Part shown: piece after piece, positions 33,820 through 41,914 of the stretch
How positions within the stretch are numbered: position 1 is the first letter of the stretch
Layout: each line of letters begins with the position of its first letter
From: CAYQZD01 sp964421875
GTDB taxonomy: Bacteria > Electryoneota > Tariuqbacteria > Tariuqbacterales > Tariuqbacteraceae
NCBI GenBank assembly: GCA_964421875.1
Contig: CAYQZD010000004.1
Coordinates: 6,754 to 70,753 of the forward strand
DNA length: 64,000 bases
Direction: 5' to 3'
Translations under genes and position numbers: made by a program
The notes under the pieces: model-generated
What the model saw: the letters and a program-made list of their open reading frames with translations, nothing else
Databases searched by the model: none
What the model was told of the DNA's origin: nothing

Positions 33820-36171
33820 TCATTCATATCTCAGCGATTCCACCGGATTGGCGGTGGCGGCTTTGATGGATTGGAAACTGACGGTCAGCAGCGCCAGCGC
33901 GCAGACTGCCAGAGCCGCAGCGGGAAATATCCAGAGCCAGCTTCCCAGCCCGATCCTGAAGGCAAAGTTTTGGAGCCAGATGCTCATCAGGAAGTAGGCT
34001 AAGGGCCAGGCGATAAGATTGGAAATACCCACCAGAATCAGAAATTCCCTGGAAAGCAGACCTACGATGCTTGAGACGGTCGCACCTAACACCTTTCGCA
34101 CGCCGATTTCCTTGGTGTGCCTTTCAGCGGAAAATGAGGCCAATCCGAATAATCCCAGGGATGATATCAGTATTGCCAGCAAGGCGAAGCTGCTAATCAA
34201 GCCATTGAACCGCTCGGTTCCTCGGTACAATCGCTCGAATTCTTCGTCGAGAAAATGATATTCGAAAGGGAATTCAGGATTAAACTTTTCGACGGTTCGC
34301 TTGATATAAGCGATAGTTTCAGAAAGATTATCCGGCCGGGTGCGGATGAATATATATTTATAATCGTATATTTCGGGGTGGGCGACGATAATAAGCGGTT
34401 CTATCCGGCGGTGTACCGGTTTGAAATGGAAGTCTTGAACGACTCCGATGACTTTGTATTGGGTGGACCAATTGGACAGGGTCTTTCCAACCGGTGATTC
34501 CATTCCCATTATCGCGGTGAAACTCTCGTTGATGACCGCTTCGGTGCGTCTTCCGGTTAGTTCAGGTTTGAAAAACCGTCCCTGAGTCATCTGAATTCGG
34601 AAGGTCTCCGTAAAATCGTGGTCAACGTTCAGGTAAGTTACCAGTGGATTGACATTAGGGTCTCGACCTTCCCATTCCCAATCCTGTCCGTTCCAATACA
34701 CGCCTGTTGGAGAATGCGAGGATACCGTTACATTCAAGATTCCGGGGCGCTGCAGTAGTTCGCTTTTGACCGATTCATAGCTGTCCTTCAGGCTGCCTTC
34801 AATCGGAATATGAATAATATGTTCCTTCTCAAAACCCAGGCTCTTGTTCTTCATATAGTGTATCTGCAAATAAACTACTGCGGTGGATACTATGAGAATG
34901 ATGGAGATGGTGAATTGAAGCACCACCAACACTTTTCGGGGATTGGTGGATCTCGAATCCGCGTTCAGCGCCCCTTTCATTACATAAACCGGCTTGAAGG
35001 CTGCAAGGATAAACGCCGGATAACTGCCGGCGAGGAGGCCGGTGACGATCGCAATTGCCAACGTTCCTATAATCAAAGCGCTGTTACCCAGATAGTTCAG
35101 TTCAAGCGGCTTATTCACCATCTGTCGAAAGGTCGGCATGAAAAGTTCCACCATAAAAATCGCTGCAATCAAAGCCGCCATCGTCAATAACACTGCTTCA
35201 CCAAGATGCTGCCGGATTAGTTGCCCGCGCTGCGCTCCCACGACTTTTCGTAGTCCCACCTCCCTGGCTCTTTGAGAAGAGCGGGCAGTGGTGAGGTTCA
35301 TAAAATTGATACAGGCGATAGCCAGAATGAAAACGGCGATAATGATGAACAAATTCATCCTGGCGGCTCTACCCCACATTTTCATATAAATGTCTTTAAA
35401 GGGGTAAAGAACAGGTTCGAGGATGGTCTCTGGGTGAGACTGTATAATCCTGTCTTTGATTTTTTCGTTTATCAATTCATAATCCGCACCCGGCTGGATT
35501 TCGACATAGGTGCGGAAAGCGAGGTTATACCAGGTATCGATGAAATTCTGCCGGTAGAGAACGCGGGTAAATTCCAGGGGTATCCAGATGTCGAAGCCAA
35601 AGATAGAATTTTGGGGGATGTCCTGCATCACTCCTACGATTTTAAAATCGTATTGATGGTTAAGGGTTACAATCCTACCTAAAGGGTCTGTTTCCCCGAA
35701 ATACTTATCGGCGACGGATTTCGAGATGACCATTACATACATACCGGAGAAAGCCTCCTCCGGATTCCCTGCAACGAAGGGGAAGGTGAAGAGACGAAAA
35801 ATCTCGGGATCAGCCATCTGAATATTTTCTCTAAACCTGATGTCGCCGCAGGTGACCAGAGCTTCACCTTGTCCGTTCTGGAACCTGGCCGCTTCAATGA
35901 TTTCAGGGTATTCCGCTTTCAACGCAGGGCCTACCGCCGGCGGCGAACCGCTGCCAAGGTGCCTTTCACTTCCATATTGCTGCCAAGTGCGAATGGTGTA
36001 CAGACCGTCTTTTTTTTCGTGAAAGCGGTCTATACTCATTTCATCCTGCACCCAGAGAAATATCAAAATCCCGCAAGCGATGCCCAGCGCCAGACCGAAG
36101 ATATTAATGAAGGAATAGACTTTATGCCGCAGGAGGTTCCTTACGGCGATTTTGCAGTAATTGACAAACAA
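33820..36171 (-). CDS. FtsX/MacB-type ABC transporter permease (copy 1)
   Basis: A 783-residue permease when aligned with its paralogs, whose first residues are MLKNYL/MFKNYL; here the matching position is a TTG at 36171, reading FVNYCKIAVRNLLRHK. A TTG four codons upstream is possible; neither has a clear Shine-Dalgarno. The architecture is as in the other three: first helix YSFINIFGLALGIACGILIFL, RAREVGLRKVVGAQRGQL in the middle, ERHTKEIGVRKVLGATV late and ANPVESLRYE at the end. It directly follows the ATPase and adaptor genes, so it is the most likely core permease of the transporter. Confidence 0.9.
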   Translation of the reverse strand: MFVNYCKIAVRNLLRHKVYSFINIFGLALGIACGILIFLWVQDEMSIDRFHEKKDGLYTIRTWQQYGSERHLGSGSPPAVGPALKAEYPEIIEAARFQNGQGEALVTCGDIRFRENIQMADPEIFRLFTFPFVAGNPEEAFSGMYVMVISKSVADKYFGETDPLGRIVTLNHQYDFKIVGVMQDIPQNSIFGFDIWIPLEFTRVLYRQNFIDTWYNLAFRTYVEIQPGADYELINEKIKDRIIQSHPETILEPVLYPFKDIYMKMWGRAARMNLFIIIAVFILAIACINFMNLTTARSSQRAREVGLRKVVGAQRGQLIRQHLGEAVLLTMAALIAAIFMVELFMPTFRQMVNKPLELNYLGNSALIIGTLAIAIVTGLLAGSYPAFILAAFKPVYVMKGALNADSRSTNPRKVLVVLQFTISIILIVSTAVVYLQIHYMKNKSLGFEKEHIIHIPIEGSLKDSYESVKSELLQRPGILNVTVSSHSPTGVYWNGQDWEWEGRDPNVNPLVTYLNVDHDFTETFRIQMTQGRFFKPELTGRRTEAVINESFTAIMGMESPVGKTLSNWSTQYKVIGVVQDFHFKPVHRRIEPLIIVAHPEIYDYKYIFIRTRPDNLSETIAYIKRTVEKFNPEFPFEYHFLDEEFERLYRGTERFNGLISSFALLAILISSLGLFGLASFSAERHTKEIGVRKVLGATVSSIVGLLSREFLILVGISNLIAWPLAYFLMSIWLQNFAFRIGLGSWLWIFPAAALAVCALALLTVSFQSIKAATANPVESLRYE

Positions 36172-36220
36172 GATCAAGACCAATTTAATTTAAAGAGTAT
36201 GCCTGAAAAAAACACTCAGC

Positions 36221-36910
36221 TTAAACGTGAAATTTTCCGTTGAAGTTTTCGGAGACAATATGCCCGTCGAACAGGTGCACGGTGCGATGGGCGTATTCAG
36301 CGTAGGCTGGTGAGTGAGTCACCATTATTATGGTTGTCCCGCCTTCGTTCAATTCGGTTAGTAGCCTCATCACTTCGTCACCGTGAGTGGAATCGAGGTT
36401 GCCGGTGGGCTCGTCCGCCAGAATCAGCTTGGGCTGAGCGACCACAGCCCGGGCTACAGCCACACGCTGCTGTTGGCCGCCCGAAAGCTGCTGGGGGAAG
36501 TGATTCTTGCGGTGCATAATCTCCATCTGTTCCAGGATTTGGTTCACCCGCTCTTTGCGTGCGGCGGTTTTCATTCCCAGATAGAGGAGGGGCAGTTCCA
36601 CATTTTCATAGACGGTGAGCTCATCGATGAGATTGAAGCTCTGGAAGACGAAACCGATGTTCCGTTTTCTGAGATTGGCGCGCTGGCGTTCGGAATAACG
36701 TGAAACCTCTTCTTCTTTGAAGAAGTATTCCCCATCGGTGGGATTGTCCAGCATACCAAGCAGGTGCAGCAGGGTCGATTTCCCGCATCCTGAAGGCCCC
36801 ATCACAGCGACGAATTCTCCGGATTCGATGCCGATGTTGACATTTTCCAGAGCGGTGGTTTCGACTTCCTCTGTGGTGTAGATTTTTTTCAGGTTTTTGG
36901 TTTTTAGCAT
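36221..36910 (-). CDS. ABC transporter ATPase (MacB/LolD-type)
   Basis: A 229-residue ATP-binding subunit with Walker A GPSGCGKST (38-46), Q-loop at FVFQSFNL (87-94), signature LSGGQQQR (142-149), Walker B LILADE (162-167) and the switch His in MVTHS. The sequence belongs to the MacB/LolD group, whose ATPases drive FtsX-type permeases that do not pass substrate through the membrane but push it from the periplasm outward. AAGGAG stands eight bases before the ATG. It lies between the adaptor and the first permease and is the only ATPase for four permeases in this window. Confidence 0.95.
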   Translation of the reverse strand: MLKTKNLKKIYTTEEVETTALENVNIGIESGEFVAVMGPSGCGKSTLLHLLGMLDNPTDGEYFFKEEEVSRYSERQRANLRKRNIGFVFQSFNLIDELTVYENVELPLLYLGMKTAARKERVNQILEQMEIMHRKNHFPQQLSGGQQQRVAVARAVVAQPKLILADEPTGNLDSTHGDEVMRLLTELNEGGTTIIMVTHSPAYAEYAHRTVHLFDGHIVSENFNGKFHV

Positions 36911-36959
36911 TATATGACTCCTTGGTTGACGTCATTTATTGATAACATAGATTTGACAG

Positions 36960-38210
36960 TTATTTCAGAATCAGCTTGTCCATATCGCCGAAGTTGTCAT
37001 AGGAGGAGGTGATGACCTTTTCTCCGGATTCGAGTCCCTCCAGGACTTCGTAAACCTCGGGATTTTGCCTGCCGAGGTTTATTTTCCTTTTTAAAGCGAA
37101 ATCTCCGGAGGGATCGACCACGAAGACCCATCTGCCGCCGGTTTTCTGGTAGAATCCTCCCCGGTCGAGGAGAACAGCCCGGGAAAGGTCTCCCAATTCG
37201 AGGCGGATGTGGAGGGTTTGTCCGCGCCGGATTCCTTCAGGTTGTTTACCCAGAAATTCCATGTCCACTTCGAAGCGCCCTTCTATCACTTCCGGGTATA
37301 TTTTCCTTATCACCAATTGGTATTGATTGTCGGAGAAGGAGAAATGCCCTTTGAGTCCGATTTCAATTCTGGAGATATAGTGTTCATCCACTTCCACCCG
37401 GACTTTGAAGCCGTCGAGTACGTCAATCTGCCCCAGCCTTTCGCCGCGGGATTTGGACTGGCCGATTTCGGCGTTAAGGGAGGTTAGGTGCCCTGAGACC
37501 GGTGCTTTGATGACCAGGTTCTCCAGGTTTTGTTTGACTATCGCCAGATTGGTTTCCATCCGCTGGAGGGAGGCTTCGAGCTGTTCAATCTGCGCGGCTC
37601 TAAAGACGGAGTCCTGCCGGTGGGATTCCAAGGTTAAATCGCGGCTTTTGACCAGATGTTCGTACTCGTCGCGGGCTTCTTCATAGTCCAGGTCGGAGAT
37701 GAGGTTATTTTTCTTCAGTTCCGCGAAATTGTCGAAAACTCGCTTTTGCCGCTTTATTCCGTGGTCCAAATCGAGTAATTGGGCGCGCATTCTGAGGAAG
37801 TTCTGCTCCATCGCCAGGCGCGTGTTGCGGAGATTGTTACTCTGCTGAAAAAGCTCGGCTTCGCGGTACATAATATTGAGCAGGAGGTCGGTGTTTCCCA
37901 ACCGCAGGATTTCATCGCCCATTTTTACGTAGCTTCCGGCCTCGAGGAAAATCTTCTCCACCCTGCCTCCTTCGACAGCATCGAGGTACACAGTTTTTAT
38001 CGGCACCACGGCGCCGGTGACGGGGATGAATTCCTGGAATTCGTCTTCGGATACAGTAGAGATGGTGATGCGTTCGGTTTTAACGTTCAGCTTCCTGCTG
38101 TGGTCGCCGAAAATAAAGGTGTACAAGACGGCGAGAATCAGCGCCGCAGAAAACGCTATCCCCACGATTTTCTTTGGGGTGAAACGTTTCTTCTTAATTA
38201 TTCTATCCAT
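36960..38210 (-). CDS. HlyD/MacA-type periplasmic adaptor protein
   Basis: A 416-residue membrane-fusion protein. A basic N-terminus and one membrane helix (about 16-34) are followed by a biotinyl-lipoyl half (VYLDAVEGGRVEKIFLEAGSYVKMGDEIL), a long coiled coil (about 110-225), the second lipoyl half (NLVIKAPVSGHLTSLNAEIGQSKSRG) and beta-barrel domains. It would link the inner-membrane permease complex to an outer-membrane channel, which is not encoded here. Its ATG overlaps the end of a 60-codon open frame that lies closer to the sigma-54 promoter. Confidence 0.92.
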   Translation of the reverse strand: MDRIIKKKRFTPKKIVGIAFSAALILAVLYTFIFGDHSRKLNVKTERITISTVSEDEFQEFIPVTGAVVPIKTVYLDAVEGGRVEKIFLEAGSYVKMGDEILRLGNTDLLLNIMYREAELFQQSNNLRNTRLAMEQNFLRMRAQLLDLDHGIKRQKRVFDNFAELKKNNLISDLDYEEARDEYEHLVKSRDLTLESHRQDSVFRAAQIEQLEASLQRMETNLAIVKQNLENLVIKAPVSGHLTSLNAEIGQSKSRGERLGQIDVLDGFKVRVEVDEHYISRIEIGLKGHFSFSDNQYQLVIRKIYPEVIEGRFEVDMEFLGKQPEGIRRGQTLHIRLELGDLSRAVLLDRGGFYQKTGGRWVFVVDPSGDFALKRKINLGRQNPEVYEVLEGLESGEKVITSSYDNFGDMDKLILK

Positions 38211-38380
38211 ATCGCCAGTGGAGATTTAGTGCGGTTTAAAGATAAGTTCTCCCTTGTGGATGTCCCGCAGAAGTCATAATAGACCAGGACGAAGGTGATG
38301 ATGACCGCCAAAGCGGCAAGGAGCGCCAGCCAGGGAAATTTCCGCGAGGCGCATTGTTTATTTTTTACCGATAATTCCAT
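38198..38380 (-). CDS. Possible small membrane protein at the head of the exporter operon
   Basis: A 60-codon frame with a basic N-terminus and one hydrophobic segment (FPWLALLAALAVIITFVLVY). It starts about 20 bases downstream of the predicted sigma-54 transcription start and its end overlaps the adaptor start by 13 bases, so translation of the two could be coupled. The Shine-Dalgarno is weak (GAGCTGAG). The alternative is that the stretch is simply the 5' leader of the adaptor gene. Confidence 0.45.
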   Translation of the reverse strand: MELSVKNKQCASRKFPWLALLAALAVIITFVLVYYDFCGTSTRENLSLNRTKSPLAIWIE

Positions 38381-38409
38381 ATCTCAGCTCTGATTTCACC
38401 TCAATAAAA

Positions 38410-38424
38410 GCAACAAAGGTGCCA
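38410..38424 (-). promoter_or_regulatory. Sigma-54 promoter of the exporter operon
   Basis: On the minus strand TGGCAC, five bases, TTGC: exact match to the sigma-54 consensus, with GG and GC elements ten bases apart. The start would lie near 38399, just before the 60-codon frame. The divergent gene encodes a sigma-54 activator, which strongly supports function. Confidence 0.85.
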
Positions 38425-38763
38425 TTGACATAGATAGATTCGATTCGGAGCGGATAGTACGGTGACATTATCTTTCAAATCTGAGATACTTGTCATTCAA
38501 TCCAATTAATTACAATGAGATAGTTGTTGTCATATTCGTTATATCGCTCATTCAGAATTCTATCTATACCAAAAACCTTTCCCCTGTCAATCCACTCGAA
38601 TGATACTTACGGCGTGCGGTTCCGTACAATGATGTTCGGAATCGGACGTTTATTCGGAGTGGTTGATGAATCTATCGACTAAAAACAGTTCGCCGACGCT
38701 GGGAACAATTATTGTAGAGTTGGTTATTGTAATCCAAAACTGACAAGCAGGCCTCGGCTGAAT

Positions 38764-38792
38764 TTGTCAATTATGGTAAAACATTATATATT
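38764..38792 (+). promoter_or_regulatory. Sigma-70 promoter of the two-component genes
   Basis: TTGTCA, 17-base spacer, TATATT. The GTG start at 38825 follows, with GGAGG nine bases before it. Confidence 0.6.
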
Positions 38793-38824
38793 GAGTTTAT
38801 CATTAAACACCGGAGGATGAAGCA

Positions 38825-40201
38825 GTGACGAAAAAGCTGGGCAAGGTTCTCTTGGTCGACGATAACGAGGACATTTTAATTGCCGGCAAACTGCTGCTCA
38901 AGCAGCATTGCGAACAGGTTGACACCGAGAAGGACCCCAACCTCCTCCCCACTCTGATAAGAGATGAGAATTATGATGTCATCCTGCTCGATATGAATTT
39001 TACCCAGGATGTCACCAGCGGCCGCGAGGGATTTTTCTGGCTGGAGCGAATACTGGAAATCGACCCTATGGCGGTGGTGATACTGATAACAGCTTTTGGG
39101 GATGTGGAGATGGCGGTGCGGGCAATCAAGGCGGGCGCAACGGATTTTGTGCTGAAACCGTGGCAAAACGAGAAACTCCTGGCAACCTTATCCTCTGCGA
39201 TAAGTTTAAGACGTTCCCGCTTGGAGATAGACAGACTCAAGTCCCGCCAGATGCAGCTCAGCGCGGATATAGACCAGAAGTTCCACGATATTATCGGAGT
39301 CAGCCCGGAAATGCGGGCGCTGTTCAGCGCTATCGACAAAGTGGCAAAAACGGAGGCCAACGTCCTGATATTAGGTGAAAACGGGACCGGCAAGGAACTC
39401 GTGGCCAGGGCGCTGCACCGGAGTTCAAAGCGGTCGGACGAAGTTTTCATCGGCTTGGATATGGGCGCTATCCCGGAGGGTCTATTCGAAAGCGAGCTGT
39501 TCGGTCACGAAAAAGGGGCTTTCACCGACGCCAAGACCGCCCGCGCGGGGCGGTTCGAGGTGGCTTCGGGGGGGACGCTGTTCCTTGACGAAGTGGGCAA
39601 CATCCCGGTTCCGCTGCAGTCCAAACTGCTTCGCGTGCTGGAGGAGCGGAAATTGTTCCGGGTGGGTTCCAGCAAAGCGGTGGAAATCGACATCCGGCTG
39701 ATTTGCGCCACCAATATGAATTTGAGCGGGATGGTGAGCGGGAACGAATTCCGCCAGGATTTGCTTTACAGAATCAACACGGTCGAGATAACTCTGCCGC
39801 CGCTTCGCAATCGAAGAGAGGATATTCCGCTGCTGGTGGAGCACTTCGTAAAAATCTATTCCCGGAAGTATAAAAAGGATATCGAAGTGGTGAGCCCGGG
39901 GGCAATGTCCAAGTTAGTGGGATACAGCTGGCCGGGCAACGTTCGTGAACTTCAGCATGCAATGGAGCGGGCGGTAATCCTGTCTGAAAGCTGCGTTTTG
40001 GAACCTATCGATTTTCTATTATCGCTAAAAGATGAAACGCCTGACAGGGCGATTTTCCCTGATTTAAACCTGGAACGCGTGGAAAAGATGGTATTGAGGC
40101 GCGCGTTGTCCAAACACCGGGGGAACATAACCAGAGCGGCGGAGGAATTGGGATTGACCAGAACCTCCCTTTATCGGAGGATGGAAAAATATGGTTTATA
40201 A
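38825..40201 (+). CDS. NtrC-family sigma-54-dependent response regulator
   Basis: A 458-residue transcription activator: receiver domain (7-125, phosphorylation site Asp56 in VILLDMN), AAA+ domain (about 150-385; Walker A GENGTGKE, the sigma-54 contact loop GAFTDA, Walker B GGTLFLDEV, RNTVEI-type sensor region) and a C-terminal Fis-type helix-turn-helix (GNITRAAEELGLTRTSLYRRM). The usual GAFTGA loop has Asp for Gly, a variant found in functional activators. Start is GTG with GGAGG upstream. Its gene overlaps the kinase gene by 11 bases. The sigma-54 promoter facing the exporter lies about 400 bases upstream on the other strand and is the natural target. Confidence 0.95.
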   Translation: MTKKLGKVLLVDDNEDILIAGKLLLKQHCEQVDTEKDPNLLPTLIRDENYDVILLDMNFTQDVTSGREGFFWLERILEIDPMAVVILITAFGDVEMAVRAIKAGATDFVLKPWQNEKLLATLSSAISLRRSRLEIDRLKSRQMQLSADIDQKFHDIIGVSPEMRALFSAIDKVAKTEANVLILGENGTGKELVARALHRSSKRSDEVFIGLDMGAIPEGLFESELFGHEKGAFTDAKTARAGRFEVASGGTLFLDEVGNIPVPLQSKLLRVLEERKLFRVGSSKAVEIDIRLICATNMNLSGMVSGNEFRQDLLYRINTVEITLPPLRNRREDIPLLVEHFVKIYSRKYKKDIEVVSPGAMSKLVGYSWPGNVRELQHAMERAVILSESCVLEPIDFLLSLKDETPDRAIFPDLNLERVEKMVLRRALSKHRGNITRAAEELGLTRTSLYRRMEKYGL

Positions 40202-41546
40202 GAATTTCAAACTAAATTGCGCTATTCGAGTGATATTGGCGGGGGCGTCGGTCAGCCTTTTCTTCTATCTTGTTTTCCAAACCTCGCTCTATATGACGGC
40301 GGTGATTGTGGGATTACTGGCACTGTATCAGTTTTACGCCATATTCCGGTATATAGAAAAAACCAATGTTATTTTAGCGCGTTTTCTGGATTCAATCAAG
40401 TACTCCGATTTTACGCAGAGTTTTACCACCGGTCAGAAAGGAACCGCTTTCGAGCGGCTTCATCAAGCTTTCAACGGTGTGATTACAGAATTCAAACGGG
40501 CTCGCAGCGAAAAGGAGGAACATTTTCATTACCTCCAGACTGTGGTTCAGCATGTAGGCGTGGGATTGATCGCTTTCAACGCCAAAGGAGAGATTCAACT
40601 CATCAATAACGCTGCCAAGCGTCTATTGAAAATCCCTTCTCTGAAAAACATCAGCCAGTTATCGGCGCTAAGCGCCGAATTATCGGAAAAAATCCTCGAA
40701 ATGAAGGGCGATAGCCGCGAACAGGTTAAAATCCAGCGAGAAAGGCAGTCGCTTCTGTTATCGCTGCAAGCCACTAAATTCGCTCTGCATCAGGAGGGTT
40801 ATACACTGGTCTCGCTGCAGAATATCCGTTGGGAGTTGGAGGAGAAGGAGATGGAAGCCTGGCACAGTTTAATCAGGACTTTGACGCATGAGATAATGAA
40901 CTCTATCGCCCCCATATCTTCGCTGGCTTCCACCGCTAAGGAATTAATGTTGAGGCGGGAAGCTGAAGGCAATGAAAACGCCGGGGAAGATGAGCTGAAG
41001 GATACAATAACCGCCTTGAAAACGATAGAGAAACGCAGTGAAGGATTGATGGCGTTCGTGGAAAACTATCGGAAACTCTATCGTATTCCCAAACCCGAAT
41101 TCGAGATATTCCCGGCGCAGGATTTATTCGGGAGGGTTATCCATTTAATGCGGGAAGACATTGAAAGCAAGGGCATCGGTTTCAGTTATAAAATCGACCC
41201 TGAATCGCTGGAACTTACCGCGGATCCCGCTCTGATTGAACAAGTGATGATTAACCTGCTTAAGAATTCGGTAGAGGCTATCGGCCATCGCAAGGATTCA
41301 GCCATAGAAATATCGGCGGAAATCGACGAGATTGGCTCACCTATAATAATCGTCAAGGACAACGGTCCCGGTATCCAGCCGAACAATCTGGAGCAAATCT
41401 TTATCCCCTTTTTCACCACCAAACCTGACGGTTCGGGTATAGGCTTAAGTTTATCCAAACAGATAATGCGCCTGCACGAGGGCGCCTTGGATGTATCCTC
41501 TTTCCCCGGCGCCGACACCGTTTTCACGTTGCGCTTCAGGCAGTAG
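40191..41546 (+). CDS. Membrane sensor histidine kinase (NtrY-like) paired with the NtrC regulator
   Basis: A 451-residue kinase. Two N-terminal membrane helices (about 12-29 and 33-50) with almost no periplasmic loop, a linker, a PAS-like domain (113-200, VGVGLIAFNAKGEIQLINN), the phosphoacceptor His233 in LTHEIMNS, then the ATPase domain with N box NLLKNSVEAI, DNGPGI and GSGIGLSL. The short extracytoplasmic loop suggests it senses something within the membrane or cytoplasm, for example export substrate load; this is inference. It starts inside the regulator gene, so the two are co-translated. Confidence 0.93.
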   Translation: MVYKNFKLNCAIRVILAGASVSLFFYLVFQTSLYMTAVIVGLLALYQFYAIFRYIEKTNVILARFLDSIKYSDFTQSFTTGQKGTAFERLHQAFNGVITEFKRARSEKEEHFHYLQTVVQHVGVGLIAFNAKGEIQLINNAAKRLLKIPSLKNISQLSALSAELSEKILEMKGDSREQVKIQRERQSLLLSLQATKFALHQEGYTLVSLQNIRWELEEKEMEAWHSLIRTLTHEIMNSIAPISSLASTAKELMLRREAEGNENAGEDELKDTITALKTIEKRSEGLMAFVENYRKLYRIPKPEFEIFPAQDLFGRVIHLMREDIESKGIGFSYKIDPESLELTADPALIEQVMINLLKNSVEAIGHRKDSAIEISAEIDEIGSPIIIVKDNGPGIQPNNLEQIFIPFFTTKPDGSGIGLSLSKQIMRLHEGALDVSSFPGADTVFTLRFRQ

Positions 41547-41612
41547 CCGCGGCTGGATGCCGGGATAGAGTCCGCTGGTTGATCAGGCGAGGTAAGGAAT
41601 TCTCCGGGTTTC

Positions 41613-41641
41613 TTGACAATATCGATAGAATTTCGTATATT
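41613..41641 (+). promoter_or_regulatory. Sigma-70 promoter of tRNA-fMet
   Basis: Perfect TTGACA, 17-base spacer, TATATT, ending 14 bases before the mature tRNA. Confidence 0.85.
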
Positions 41642-41655
41642 GTGTTCGCCATTGA

Positions 41656-41728
41656 CGCGGGGTGGAGCAGTTGGTAGCTCGTTGGGCTCATAACCCAGAG
41701 GTCGCAGGTTCGAATCCTGCCCCCGCTA
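41656..41728 (+). tRNA. Initiator tRNA-Met (anticodon CAT)
   Basis: Full cloverleaf: acceptor stem GCGGGG/CCCCGC with an unpaired first base (C1 opposite T72), which is the hallmark of bacterial initiator tRNA; anticodon loop CTCATAA on a stem with three consecutive G-C pairs (GGG/CCC), also typical of initiators; T arm GCAGGTTCGAATCCTGC. The 3' CCA is not encoded. Confidence 0.95.
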
Positions 41729-41832
41729 CAATAGGAGGCCGGTTTATAGTAGCCGGTCTCTTGCATTTCAGTTATTCAAAAACGGTCTCTATTAGTCAAG
41801 CCCCTGCAGTACAGTACAGAATTTAAGTAATA

Positions 41833-41861
41833 AAATCCCCGCCGGATTCCGGCGGGGATTT
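41833..41861. terminator. Bidirectional terminator hairpin
   Basis: Perfect 13-bp stem, AAATCCCCGCCGG and CCGGCGGGGATTT, around ATT. It lies between the tRNA (plus) and the 3' end of the sorted protein gene (minus). The A/T ends give a T tract on both strands. Confidence 0.85.
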
Positions 41862-41914
41862 CTCATTCGAAACCTGTGACTTGAGGCTCGCAACTCGAAT
41901 CTCGCGACTCGCAG

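Larger units (their letters stand above)
38381..38824. other. Regulatory region between exporter and two-component genes
   Basis: A 444-base divergent spacer. It contains a minus-strand sigma-54 promoter (38410-38424) toward the exporter and a plus-strand sigma-70 promoter (38764-38792) toward the NtrC-type gene. The roughly 340 bases between them are where activator binding sites would be expected; I see partial inverted repeats (around 38600-38660) but no clear pair of identical palindromes. Confidence 0.65.

Noticed and set aside
41536..41766. Minus-strand 76-codon frame containing GGRIRTCDLWV
   Set aside because: This is the well-known spurious translation of a tRNA gene region; the real feature is tRNA-fMet on the plus strand.
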